From the NCBI GenBank assembly GCA_024867545.1, contig JANFNE010000035.1, forward strand, positions 62,001 through 126,000: 64,000 bases of DNA. The letters are read 5' to 3'. This DNA comes from Phytopythium helicoides. Lineage: Eukaryota > Oomycota > Peronosporomycetes > Pythiales > Pythiaceae. The notes below the pieces were generated by a model, which was given only the letters and a program-made list of their open reading frames with translations, ran no database searches and was not told the origin of the DNA. Below, in pieces: positions 55,734 through 64,000 of the stretch. Numbering within the stretch: position 1 is the stretch's first letter; every line of letters starts with the position of its first letter. Position numbers and translations under genes: made by a program.

Positions 55734-57713
55734 ATGGCAAACAAGCGCGCTCGATCGGGCAAGGAGGGCGATCCAGGTCCCCGGCGAGGCAGGTCCAAGA
55801 TCAGGCAAGCTGCCGCAGGGCTATGCAGATCCACAACGAGTAGAGCTGCTTCAGCAACTCGTCGAGGTCGGTCCAAGACAACACGTGCAGCTGGTCCGAC
55901 GTCAGGCGGTGCTAGGTCTAAAAGGAAGAAACGCAGTGCAGAACCACGCAAGAGTCAGTCAAAGAGGCGACGGGCCGAAGTCGAAGCTCGTGACGCAGCT
56001 AACGCCAAATCCTCGCTTGTGTGCGTCAAGACGTCGCTCAAGGCGTTTTGCAAGAGCGATGAGGCCATGACTTTGCCGTGGGAGTCCGTGCTGGCGGATA
56101 TGGACCAGGCCGTGCTGGAGGCTTACGTCCTCGCCAACATCCACGCCGTGCGGATGTGTCAGCTGGGCGATGCAGTGGAGCCACTCAACCAGGTCTTCTT
56201 CTACAGATGCCTATCGTGTGTTTGCAACGCCAACTCCACACTCGGGTCTCCTGCATTCCAGCAATCAGTCACGCTGTACAACACTTGGCGAGGTGAAGAC
56301 GCTCGACGTGCAAGCAACCGGCAGATTACCGCTGGGTGGCAGCAGAACGCATCCCAAATGATGGCCACTAACACCAAGAACGCGATCGTACGCAACTTCT
56401 ACCGTCGCTTTCACCGTCACATCAAGCGGGTCTATGACTTGAATGGTGCTGAGGCCTACGTCATGATCAAGAGCATCCTGGACCCTGTCTACAACGGCAA
56501 CGATACCGAGGTGCAGGCTTGGCGAGAGCAGATCCCGCGCAACGAGAGCGGCTACTTGTCCGACGAGGCTAACAGATTGCTTCCTCTCACCTACATGATT
56601 CTGACCGACATTGAGGAGAGGAATCGCCGGTTTCAGCATCGACAGGACATCCCAGAGGTCCGCACGTTCAGTCTCCTGCCGACAAAGAATGGGTTCAAGT
56701 GCTCGCACTTCAAGATGTGCAAGACGGCGCTCCGCAGCCTACTTCTACGTGCTGGTGTTCGCGTGCCTCCTCAAGGTGACGATTGGAATGCTGTCGCAGA
56801 CGAATGGTGGCACAGTCTCTTCAATATCGAGAAGTTTGAAACAGCCAACAAGAAGTTCGCAGGAGAGATCGTGACGGACGGAAAGGCTGTCAGTATTGTC
56901 ATGCGGAAAACCCATCCGGCGACAGACCGCCCACTTCGGGAAGAAGACTACGATGTCATGTGGGGCCTAGATCCTGGCAGACGAGATCTGTTTGTAGCAA
57001 CCAACCAGGATGGCGAGACTATCCACTGCTCTACTCGTGAGTTCTACGAGGATGCTCGCTACCACAAGAGCAACCAGAAGATAGCTTGCTGGAAGGAGCG
57101 GCGTCCCGACATTTTGGCGGCCGAGCGTCAGATGCCGTCGAAGAAGACTGCGTCGCTCGAGCTGCTGGAAACGTACACACGATACGTTACTCCACGTATG
57201 GAAAATCTGCTAGGATTTTCACGGGCGAAGGGATTCCGCAACCTGCGTTTTGGACGGTACATCTTTGCGCAGAAGAAGCTACATGAACTCTGCCTGAGAC
57301 TGACCCAGCAAGCAGGCAGGCGAACGGTGGTTGGATTTGGAGATTGGAGCAATACCGATTACTCTGGAGTCATCAAGAAGTGCCCCGCGGGGCCGGTCAA
57401 GAGACTCGAGCATACATTGAGAAACTACTGTCGTGTGCAATCGATTGATGAGTTTCGCACCAGCAAGCTTCACTCACGTTGCCACCGGCAACTAGAATAC
57501 CAGTACAGTCTCCGACTCTGCAAGGTCAAGAACAGCACGGACAAGGAATGGCGGACGTGCAAGGTTTATAGTGTGCTCCATTGTCGATCCAATGGCTGTT
57601 TTGGTACTACTGTGAACCGCGACGTCAACGCCTCGAAGAACATGCTCATGCTCCTCCTCAACATGCTCCGTGGTCAACCAAGACCTACCGTTTTCTGTCG
57701 AGCGCCAACTTAA
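55734..57713 (+). CDS. Fanzor, eukaryotic TnpB-like RNA-guided DNA endonuclease
   Basis: Fanzors are the eukaryotic relatives of TnpB and Cas12; characterised members cut DNA guided by an RNA encoded at or beyond the 3' end of their gene. This one is 659 residues in a single exon. Residues 1-82 are Arg/Lys/Ser-rich (RSKRKKR, SKRRRAE), a likely nuclear-localising tail, followed by a helical region to about 400. The RuvC core is complete. RuvC-I is GLDPGRRDLF with D413. The RuvC-II strand GFGDWSN has D537 where TnpB has Glu. The Fanzor motif IDEFRTSK follows with E573, the relocated glutamate described for the family. RuvC-III is NRDVNASKN with D630. The zinc ribbon lies between them: KLHSRCH (H580, C583) and HCRSNGC (C617, C622), with His in the first position. 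No transposase is adjacent. Cleavage activity is inferred from motifs only. Confidence 0.93.
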   Translation: MANKRARSGKEGDPGPRRGRSKIRQAAAGLCRSTTSRAASATRRGRSKTTRAAGPTSGGARSKRKKRSAEPRKSQSKRRRAEVEARDAANAKSSLVCVKTSLKAFCKSDEAMTLPWESVLADMDQAVLEAYVLANIHAVRMCQLGDAVEPLNQVFFYRCLSCVCNANSTLGSPAFQQSVTLYNTWRGEDARRASNRQITAGWQQNASQMMATNTKNAIVRNFYRRFHRHIKRVYDLNGAEAYVMIKSILDPVYNGNDTEVQAWREQIPRNESGYLSDEANRLLPLTYMILTDIEERNRRFQHRQDIPEVRTFSLLPTKNGFKCSHFKMCKTALRSLLLRAGVRVPPQGDDWNAVADEWWHSLFNIEKFETANKKFAGEIVTDGKAVSIVMRKTHPATDRPLREEDYDVMWGLDPGRRDLFVATNQDGETIHCSTREFYEDARYHKSNQKIACWKERRPDILAAERQMPSKKTASLELLETYTRYVTPRMENLLGFSRAKGFRNLRFGRYIFAQKKLHELCLRLTQQAGRRTVVGFGDWSNTDYSGVIKKCPAGPVKRLEHTLRNYCRVQSIDEFRTSKLHSRCHRQLEYQYSLRLCKVKNSTDKEWRTCKVYSVLHCRSNGCFGTTVNRDVNASKNMLMLLLNMLRGQPRPTVFCRAPT

Positions 57714-57900
57714 CACATCAGGGGCCACAAAGTGTCTGCAGGTGCGCTCAGCGTTGCCCGCAGATAGCACTGTATACTCAGGCATTGTTGCATTATCACT
57801 GGGTTCCATTCCCAGTCATCGTCTTTTATCGTAGGATGCCGGGTTTACCACGGCCATACCCGCGAGCCGAAGGCGAGTGCTAGCAATAAACCGTACCCTG
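57714..57900 (+). ncRNA. Candidate guide-RNA (fRNA/omega-RNA) region downstream of the Fanzor
   Basis: Known Fanzor and TnpB guide RNAs start in or near the 3' end of the nuclease gene and run past it. Here the 190 bp after the stop contain two small stem-loops: ACTGGG/CCCAGT (57798-57803 with 57811-57816) and CGGGT/ACCCG (57840-57844 with 57858-57862). Neither the RNA boundaries nor the guide segment can be fixed from one copy. This is a position-based hypothesis. Confidence 0.3.
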
Positions 57901-58218
57901 CCTTACTGGCGGAGCAAGCAGTGTTGATTCCATGCCAGAGCTCCTGTGGAGTATCCTCGACCTACAAGTCAGCCGAGCATCCTATCCATTGCTTTCGCTG
58001 AATTCGAGACGCTTCCAACGCCTTCCGCGGCATTCTGTGGGCGTAGGCATCTTCCATCGGATCGTATAGTTGTCACATCACGTCTATACAAGCAACGCGC
58101 TCACGTTCGACGCGTCGGTGTTTTGGAGACACGTGACGAGGTCACGACATTTATAGGAGATTCACATCGCATGAATAAAATAAAATGAGTAGTTGAAGCG
58201 AAAGACGAGGAACTACAG
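57901..58218. other. Spacer downstream of the Fanzor
   Basis: No supported gene. The right end of any Fanzor-bearing element should lie in or before this stretch, but no inverted repeats or target duplication are visible. Confidence 0.35.
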
Positions 58219-58556
58219 CTAGGTGACCTCGAGTAGGAAGACGTCTAGCTCAGCTACACCCACGTCCTCGCGACGTTGATCGACAATATCTCGAACCTCA
58301 ACAAAACCTGCGTCGTAAGACGTTGAGCAGCAGAACTTCCGTGGTCTTCACAATAACGAGAAGCAACTGCATTGCTTCGACAACGCTCTGCGTCGGTTTG
58401 AATCGCTGCAAACACCCTCGAGTGAAGGGTTCGACGAGCGTGAAGTCACTTGACGAAATCGATCGCAATGGAGCTTCATACAATGTCTGATCGAGCAAAT
58501 GAAAGCATACAGACAGTCGATACCAGACGTTCTATCGATCCGTTGCAACTCCGACT
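58219..58556 (-). pseudogene. Decayed protein-coding fragment, copy 1 of a diverged direct repeat
   Basis: On the minus strand, segments LQRIDRTSGIDCLYAFICSI, then TLVEPFTRGCLQRFKPTQSV, then FVEVRDIVDQRREDVGVAEL read as one protein but lie in different frames and end at a TAG (58219). Bases 58335-58550 align with 61991-62207, differing by scattered substitutions and one 1-bp deletion near 58465 that breaks the frame. I do not recognise the parent family. It lies past the 3' end of the membrane-protein gene. Confidence 0.5.
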
Positions 58557-59317
58557 GCCACAAACACACTACCTATGCTACTGTTATTAGTGCAATTCGC
58601 ACAGCTCCTGCCATTTTCTCAATACGCCGCTATCGATGACGATTCACCGCTACTTATTCTGCCTAATTCGCCGCTGTCGCTCACCAAAATTCTCTTGTGA
58701 CGTTGATCTCTGTGGCCACACTCAACGCCTACGATCCGCTTTGGATACGTACAAATCCTGCCGAGGCATTGAGTCACCCCTCGTTCAGAAGGACGCAGCC
58801 AGCTCTCAGCTAAATACTAATAGCATTCAGCCAACAACTGCCTAAAACCCTTCTTGCTGCATGCCTTTGACGATGTCGACATCTCCCTCATCAACAAAGT
58901 TCTCAAGCATAATATGGCTTTCAATCGACTCGAGCGATTACTCGCGAAGACTAGGAAAGACGCCTACGCACCGCCTCTGATACTTGAGCGAGGGATCCTT
59001 ATCCATGGACCAGGAGAAGGTGAGAAGATCAAAAGATTCAATCTCGCAACTAGATATCCTGACCACCACTAAGAGACAACTGCACAGGTCCACGTCGAAG
59101 ACATTGTCGTTGAATGTGGCCTCGTGATTCAAAATGCTACCGCCGTCGCGTCGCCTGAATGAATTCACGTCCGAGCGCATTGGTCTGTTAAAAATTGGAC
59201 GATAATGACCGCAAGTTCGAACTCTTTCTCCTTATCCTCTTCATCGAAGAGGTCTGTGCATGCTCAGACGACCATAATATCAACGTCTCAAAGTTTGCAT
59301 TCTTTCATTCTATTTGC
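58557..59317. other. Intergenic, AT-richer stretch
   Basis: No convincing gene. Composition is less GC-rich than the surrounding genes and short open frames lack start codons or family features. It may contain further decayed coding sequence. Confidence 0.35.
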
Positions 59318-61480
59318 TCAGCAGCTTACGTCACAGGCCGAAATATGCCACCATGGGACACCCTTAAGTCTAGGATCATCCACACGCCAAAGCTCCGGGT
59401 ATTCGCTATTCACAGTTTTGCCGTCAAACCCGTTCTTCATACGCTCGTCGCACACAACCCACACTAGGACACGGTAGTTCCGCAGTGGCGCAATCAACAT
59501 AATAGTTTCCCAGTCTTCGAACTTGATCAGGAACTTGTCGCCAAAGACGACGTATCCGAAGCGAATGAGCTCATACCCACTCATAAACCCTGGGTGTCCA
59601 GATCTGTTGCCTGTATCGGACACATGTACAACTCCTCGAAGTTTAGGCAGATTCCGAAAGATAGTAGGAAACACACTGATGCTGGCGAGTCCTCCAGTGT
59701 GAGCAGCGCGGATCGCCAGCGCCTTCTCAATTCCGCTGAATACTTTGCTTTGGTCACGATCAACACACGGCAGTCGATTCGAAAACACGAGCAATAGCAG
59801 ACTCGATCCCAGTACAGCCAGCTTGAAGACGAAAATCTCGAGCACGTTTCCATTGATGCGAAGCGCCAGATCCGACGAAAAGTAATCTATCAATCGAACT
59901 CTCGATGCTTCATCGGAATTGACGACAGTCGATACTCGACCATCCACACCACGGAGCAATCCTGACTCAGCCAGGGTGTATCTAAAGTAGTGCAGTAGAC
60001 ACAGAACAATAATGCTTGGAGCAAACAACACGTCGCTCATTCGTCGTCTGAGTACCATGGCTAGCGTATTCAGCAAACTGTAATAGACAAGCATAACTTC
60101 CACGACTGCAGGATAGATAGCAAACCACGATTCTGACAGAGCGGCTTGTTGACCTTCAAACTGACACCCGACTGTCCAAAATACGTCAAGTAATCGCTTC
60201 AGATGAGGAATTACAGTGAGTGGCAACATGTTGAAACTTTTGGCGTTTGCGATGCAGCTGATGCTTCCACTGTACCAACCACTTTTGCAGTGGTAAAAAC
60301 TACGATGAAGTGCCAGCATAGCAAACATCCACCGTGTCAGCAGTAAGGCAACAGTTGCATTTGAGAGAAGTGTTTCCCAATCGTATAGACACCGAACCGT
60401 GCGAACCACCGTTGCTTTGAAAAGAAATATCCCATAATGTGACCCGTTGGATGCAGCAATCGATATAAAATCCTTTGCTACCGTTGTGGTATACGCCTGG
60501 CTCCCCCAGTACGACGGGTATGGAGGAATAGCCCGACACACGTCTGTGTTGTAACAGTCTTCTTCCTTCCCCGTTCGCATATCAAATTGACGATGCATCA
60601 TATGATATACTGGATCATCGTAGGAGCTCACTACATCCGAGTACCAGCGCATACCAGTCGGATCCTCGTACCACCCATTGCGCCACTCACCTGTACTCCC
60701 TACGTTGAGCCAATCGATCGTTCGGTCATGCCGAACACTCTGATTGACACCACGAAATCGAGGGATAGGTAGATCACCCATGTATGCTTCTTCAAGCCGA
60801 AAGATGCAAGCGTCACCATCCCAAGTTGGCATGGCTTCTCGAGCCGACGGTGCGTTGTCCCAGAACGGAATGATGAGGAGTGGCAATGAGTCTGGGATCT
60901 CATACAAATCGTCACTATCTGTGTCAGGCACTACACGCATCATATCGGTTGTGATGTTGGTGTATCCGAGTTTGGAGCATGTGTCAACGATGTTGTCGAT
61001 GGTATCTGCGATACGCGAACATGCTCTGTAGTAAATCTCGATAGCCTGCTCGTTCAGGACCAGCGGTGTAGTAGCTGGATCTCTGGCCACCAGTCTGTAT
61101 CCAGCTTTGGATGTGCCTGTGGAGTCTACGAGTCTTGTCTTGTTGGCAGCAAAAAGCGCACTGACCTGCCACGGTTCGTAAACACCGGTAGAGTCGGGTT
61201 TACGAACACAAACGATAACTCGATCGTCGTAAGGTACATCGTTTTCACCGATCACTTGTTTTGGACCATTGCTCGGGCTCCAGCCAAATACGATGGACGT
61301 GCTTTTCGTCGTAGAATCCCACACAACAGAGAGGAATTGCGCTGACACCATCGCCAAGATGAACAAGAAAGTAGCCCAGTGATAACATGCCGCGAGATGT
61401 CGTAGCTTGGAAGATCTCCATCTTGTTGTAGATGGCGAATTTCCCACCCATCGGTCAATTTGCGGTTGAATAGCAGCCAT
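59318..61480 (-). CDS. Multi-pass membrane protein, oomycete-type, unknown function
   Basis: 720 residues in one exon. A hydrophobic segment near residues 33-55 (ACYHWATFLFILAMVS) anchors the protein. A large, presumably lumenal or extracellular region follows to about 370, with NITT, NQS, NGS and NAT potential glycosylation sites and several Cys. From about 375 to 590 there are several membrane segments (for example NATVALLLTRWMFAMLALH, AIYPAVVEVMLVYYSLLNTL, APSIIVLCLLHYFRYTL, VFKLAVLGSSLLLLVFS). The tail is soluble and ends DDPRLKGVPWWHIS. The architecture resembles large families of uncharacterised membrane proteins in oomycete genomes, as far as I can recall. It has no transporter signature I know. 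Base composition is AT-richer than its neighbours. It is divergent from MRE11 and flanked on both sides by the diverged direct repeat. Confidence 0.75.
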   Translation of the reverse strand: MAAIQPQIDRWVGNSPSTTRWRSSKLRHLAACYHWATFLFILAMVSAQFLSVVWDSTTKSTSIVFGWSPSNGPKQVIGENDVPYDDRVIVCVRKPDSTGVYEPWQVSALFAANKTRLVDSTGTSKAGYRLVARDPATTPLVLNEQAIEIYYRACSRIADTIDNIVDTCSKLGYTNITTDMMRVVPDTDSDDLYEIPDSLPLLIIPFWDNAPSAREAMPTWDGDACIFRLEEAYMGDLPIPRFRGVNQSVRHDRTIDWLNVGSTGEWRNGWYEDPTGMRWYSDVVSSYDDPVYHMMHRQFDMRTGKEEDCYNTDVCRAIPPYPSYWGSQAYTTTVAKDFISIAASNGSHYGIFLFKATVVRTVRCLYDWETLLSNATVALLLTRWMFAMLALHRSFYHCKSGWYSGSISCIANAKSFNMLPLTVIPHLKRLLDVFWTVGCQFEGQQAALSESWFAIYPAVVEVMLVYYSLLNTLAMVLRRRMSDVLFAPSIIVLCLLHYFRYTLAESGLLRGVDGRVSTVVNSDEASRVRLIDYFSSDLALRINGNVLEIFVFKLAVLGSSLLLLVFSNRLPCVDRDQSKVFSGIEKALAIRAAHTGGLASISVFPTIFRNLPKLRGVVHVSDTGNRSGHPGFMSGYELIRFGYVVFGDKFLIKFEDWETIMLIAPLRNYRVLVWVVCDERMKNGFDGKTVNSEYPELWRVDDPRLKGVPWWHISACDVSC

Positions 61481-62355
61481 GCTGAGTAGCGACGAAGCAA
61501 ATGAGCTGACACTGGCATTCGTCTCACTGAACCATTTTTAGCGGCATCGCAGAATGCGTCCGCAAATACCACGATGTCCCAATTGGTTTGGCGGCAACTC
61601 AAACCTTCTTCACTGCCATTCAAAAGAACAGACCATACAAGTAGATGGCTTCCTTTCTTCAGCGGCAATCGAGGCCTTTCCTTCTAGCTCCTCACCCCAG
61701 CTGATGGTTGGTAGGGGACTGTAACTCCGGCTCGGAGCCAGCAGGCCTGTCGATCATTGCAACGTTGGGGGACACCCGCCAATTACGGCTACTGATTGCC
61801 GTGGCTGAGCTTTGAATCCGGGAGCCGCTGCCGCCAAAATCTCCCATAGACGTGAGGCTAGTAAACCAATGGCCAATTGCTGCCACCGATCATGTAATTG
61901 TTTCACGAAGACTAAAACAGTGGCGAGCGTCGTGTTTCTCCGGCAAAATTGTTCAACACTGATCATACCTGTTTGGTCGCATTCCCACAAACCTCTGCGG
62001 TCTTGGCAATCACGAGAAGCAACTGCATTGCTTCGACAACGCTCTGCGTCGGCTTGAATCGCTGCAAATACCCTCGCTTGAAGGGTTCGACGAGTGTGAG
62101 GTCACTCAACGAAATCGATTCACGACAGAGCCTCACACAATGTCTAATCGAGCGAATGAAGGCATATAGACAGTCGATGCCAGACGTCCCCTCAATCCGT
62201 TGCAACTGCTGACCCTGTGCTGCCACTTTCGATCCGCACGAAACCTGCCAATTCGATGAGTCATTCTCCAGCCAACTGCCTACTGAGAGCCCACGGTATA
62301 TTCCCCCATAAGTGCGACGGCCGGCAAAAAGCGGCGGCAACTTGCACTCGCGACC
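61481..62355. other. Divergent promoter region containing copy 2 of the direct repeat
   Basis: Lies between the leftward membrane-protein gene and rightward MRE11. Bases 61991-62207 are copy 2 of the repeat also found at 58335-58550, same orientation. Here the minus-strand frame is intact through LQRIEGTSGIDCLYAF and TLVEPFKRGYLQRFKPTQSV, but no start or proper end is visible, so it is a fragment. Confidence 0.55.
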
Positions 62356-64000
62356 ATGGAGCCTGCTGACGGAGACACCTTGCGGCTGCTGCTGTCGACC
62401 GACAACCACTTGGGGTACGCCGAGAAGGACCCGGTGCGCGGCGAGGACTCGTTCCGCACGTTCCGCGAGGTGCTGCGGCTCGCGCGGCAGGAGCGCGTGG
62501 ACCTGCTGCTGCTGGGCGGCGACCTCTTCCACGAGAACAAGCCGAGCCGCAAGACGCTGTACCAGACGATGAGCCTGCTGCGCCAGAACTGCATGGGCGA
62601 CGGCGCCGTGCGCTTTCAGGTCGTCAGCGACCAGAGCCTCAACTTCCCCAACTTTGGCGTCGTCAACTACGAGGACCCAAACTACAACATCGAGCTGCCC
62701 GTCTTCAGCATCCACGGCAACCACGACGACCCGTCCAGAGAGCACGGCTCCAGCGCGTCGGGAGGATCGCAGACCCTGGCAGCACTAGACCTGCTCAGCG
62801 CGGCAAACTTTGTCAACTACTTTGGCAAGAGCGACCGCGCGGACGACGTCGAGGTCTTCCCCATTCTAGTCGTCAAGGGAAACACGCGCGTCGCCATCTA
62901 CGGGCTCGGCAACATGCGCGACGAGCGTCTGCACCGCATGTTTGCGCAGCAAAAAGTGGTCTTCCGCCGCCCCGCCGAGCGGCCCGAAGAGTGGTTCAGC
63001 ATCTTTGTGGTGCACCAGAACCGAGACGACCGCGGCCGCGGCTCCAAGAACTGCCTCCCTGAAAGCTTCATCCCCGATTTTATTGACTTTGTGCTCTGGG
63101 GCCACGAGCACGAGTGCCTCGTCGAGGTGCAGGAGTCTCTCAAGGGAGAGTTCTACATCACGCAGCCGGGATCTTCCGTCGCGACATCTCTCGTCGAAGG
63201 AGAAGCGCGCGAGAAACGCATCGCGGTGCTAGAGGTCAACGGACAGAGCTTCCGCATGAGCTCCAGGTCACTGACGACTGTCCGCCCGTTCAAAATGACT
63301 GATGTCGTGCTTAGTGAGGTTGAGGAGCTGGACCCAAACGACCCTGATGTCGCGGATCACATCCGCGAGTATCTGGAAACTCGTGTCAATGAACTTCTAG
63401 ACGAGGCAGAGGTAGAGATGAAGCATCGCGAAGAGCAACAGCAGATTACTCTTCCAGATGAGCTTCGTCAAGTGCTTGTGCGGATTCGTGTTGAGCACAC
63501 AGGGTTTCCAGTGCTGGTCAACCAGCGCTTTGGCAGCAAGTTTGTGGGACGGGTTGCAAATCTGAACGACATTCTACTCTTTCATCGCAAGAAGCGTGAT
63601 CGCGTGTCTGCAGTGGATAAAAAGACTGACAAACTCCTCAAAGAATCACTGCAAGCTCCCATTCGCCCCAGGCGTCTGGACACAATCACTGTCGACGACA
63701 TTTTGAGCAAGAATTTGCACCTACCTGAACGAAAGCTAGTATTTCTACCGGAGAAGAACTTGGCAATCGCTCTCGAAGAATATGTGACCAAAAACGTGCC
63801 GTCTGCAATCGACGAATTCGTTGAAACAGTACTCGTCGATGTTCAAAAGGAAATGGCAACGCGGGAGGATACCAAGACCAAGCAAGATATTGTGAGCGTC
63901 CTCGAGAAGAAAAAGGAAAAATCAGAGGCTGAGCGATTACTTCAACTGGAAGAAGAGGCAGAAAGCGCATCCGCTCCTCCGCTCGCTGCTTCTGCTGATG
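62356..64000 (+). CDS. MRE11: MRE11 double-strand-break repair nuclease (3' truncated by window end)
   Basis: Mre11 is the nuclease of the Mre11-Rad50-Nbs1 complex that senses and trims DNA double-strand breaks. The frame opens at ATG 62356 (MEPADGDTLRLLLSTDNHLG) and is still open at the window end, 548 codons. The phosphoesterase motifs are all present: TDNHLG, GGDLFHENKPSR, GNHDDP, VVHQNRDDRG and WGHEHECLV. The Mre11 DNA-binding (capping) domain follows, with VRIRVEHTGFPVLVNQRFG and FVGRVANLNDILLF, then a Glu/Lys-rich stretch. No intron is evident in the visible part. The C-terminal tail (usually basic and disordered) is outside the window. Confidence 0.96.
   Translation, partial: MEPADGDTLRLLLSTDNHLGYAEKDPVRGEDSFRTFREVLRLARQERVDLLLLGGDLFHENKPSRKTLYQTMSLLRQNCMGDGAVRFQVVSDQSLNFPNFGVVNYEDPNYNIELPVFSIHGNHDDPSREHGSSASGGSQTLAALDLLSAANFVNYFGKSDRADDVEVFPILVVKGNTRVAIYGLGNMRDERLHRMFAQQKVVFRRPAERPEEWFSIFVVHQNRDDRGRGSKNCLPESFIPDFIDFVLWGHEHECLVEVQESLKGEFYITQPGSSVATSLVEGEAREKRIAVLEVNGQSFRMSSRSLTTVRPFKMTDVVLSEVEELDPNDPDVADHIREYLETRVNELLDEAEVEMKHREEQQQITLPDELRQVLVRIRVEHTGFPVLVNQRFGSKFVGRVANLNDILLFHRKKRDRVSAVDKKTDKLLKESLQAPIRPRRLDTITVDDILSKNLHLPERKLVFLPEKNLAIALEEYVTKNVPSAIDEFVETVLVDVQKEMATREDTKTKQDIVSVLEKKKEKSEAERLLQLEEEAESASAPPLAASAD

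Noticed and set aside
55734..57713. Bacterial contamination carrying a TnpB
   Set aside because: The protein has the Fanzor-type relocated glutamate, a long basic N-terminal tail and a Kozak-like start, and lies between intron-bearing eukaryotic genes.
57798..57816. tRNA-like T-arm in GGGTTCCATTCCCAGT
   Set aside because: No acceptor stem, D-arm or anticodon arm could be built around it.
61963..62745. A 260-codon minus-strand frame overlapping MRE11
   Set aside because: Its right part is antisense to the phosphoesterase motifs of MRE11. Only the left part, over the direct repeat, is protein-like.

Overview
The window looks like nuclear DNA of a eukaryotic microbe. The best guess is an oomycete or related stramenopile: fairly compact genes, GC-rich coding sequence, short introns (mostly about 62-72 bp, one of 176 bp), an SMG1 kinase beside a WS/DGAT-type acyltransferase, a large multi-pass membrane protein of a kind common in oomycetes, and a Ty1/copia retrotransposon. 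The taxonomic assignment is inference; no rRNA or organellar marker is present.

Layout. 75-5810 (+) is the C-terminal half of an SMG1-like nonsense-mediated-decay kinase, cut by the window start. 5923-7494 (-) is a wax ester synthase/diacylglycerol acyltransferase, convergent with it. 7952-8641 (+) is an open coiled-coil frame without a start codon. From 9312 to 45691 (about 36.4 kb, 57% of the window) lies one satellite domain. A 124-bp unit occurs about 171 times in six stretches (70, 1, 9, 47, 24 and 20 copies). The stretches are separated by five copies of a 1298-bp element (called A here), hexanucleotide tracts (GACCTC)n(AAGCTC)n, and two shorter modules (B and C). A 4527-bp copia element with identical LTRs sits inside one hexanucleotide tract (31979-36505).

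Right of the satellite: a low-complexity gene with a possible ubiquitin-like core (46467-47159, +); SEC24 of the COPII coat, three exons (47696-51423, +); an unrecognised four-exon gene (51737-52776, +); a four-exon GTPBP1-type translational GTPase (52922-54676, -); a single-exon Fanzor, the eukaryotic relative of TnpB and Cas12 (55734-57713, +); a decayed gene fragment; an unrecognised multi-pass membrane protein (59318-61480, -); and MRE11, cut by the window end (62356-64000, +).

Most named genes are unrelated housekeeping functions (mRNA surveillance, lipid acylation, ER export, GTPase, double-strand-break repair), as expected of eukaryotic gene order. The accessory content worth attention is the Fanzor, with a perfect 29-bp-arm hairpin 311 bp upstream and small hairpins just downstream; the modular satellite domain, whose A copies show mosaic variants; and the copia element, whose reverse transcriptase lacks its first catalytic block although its LTRs are identical.
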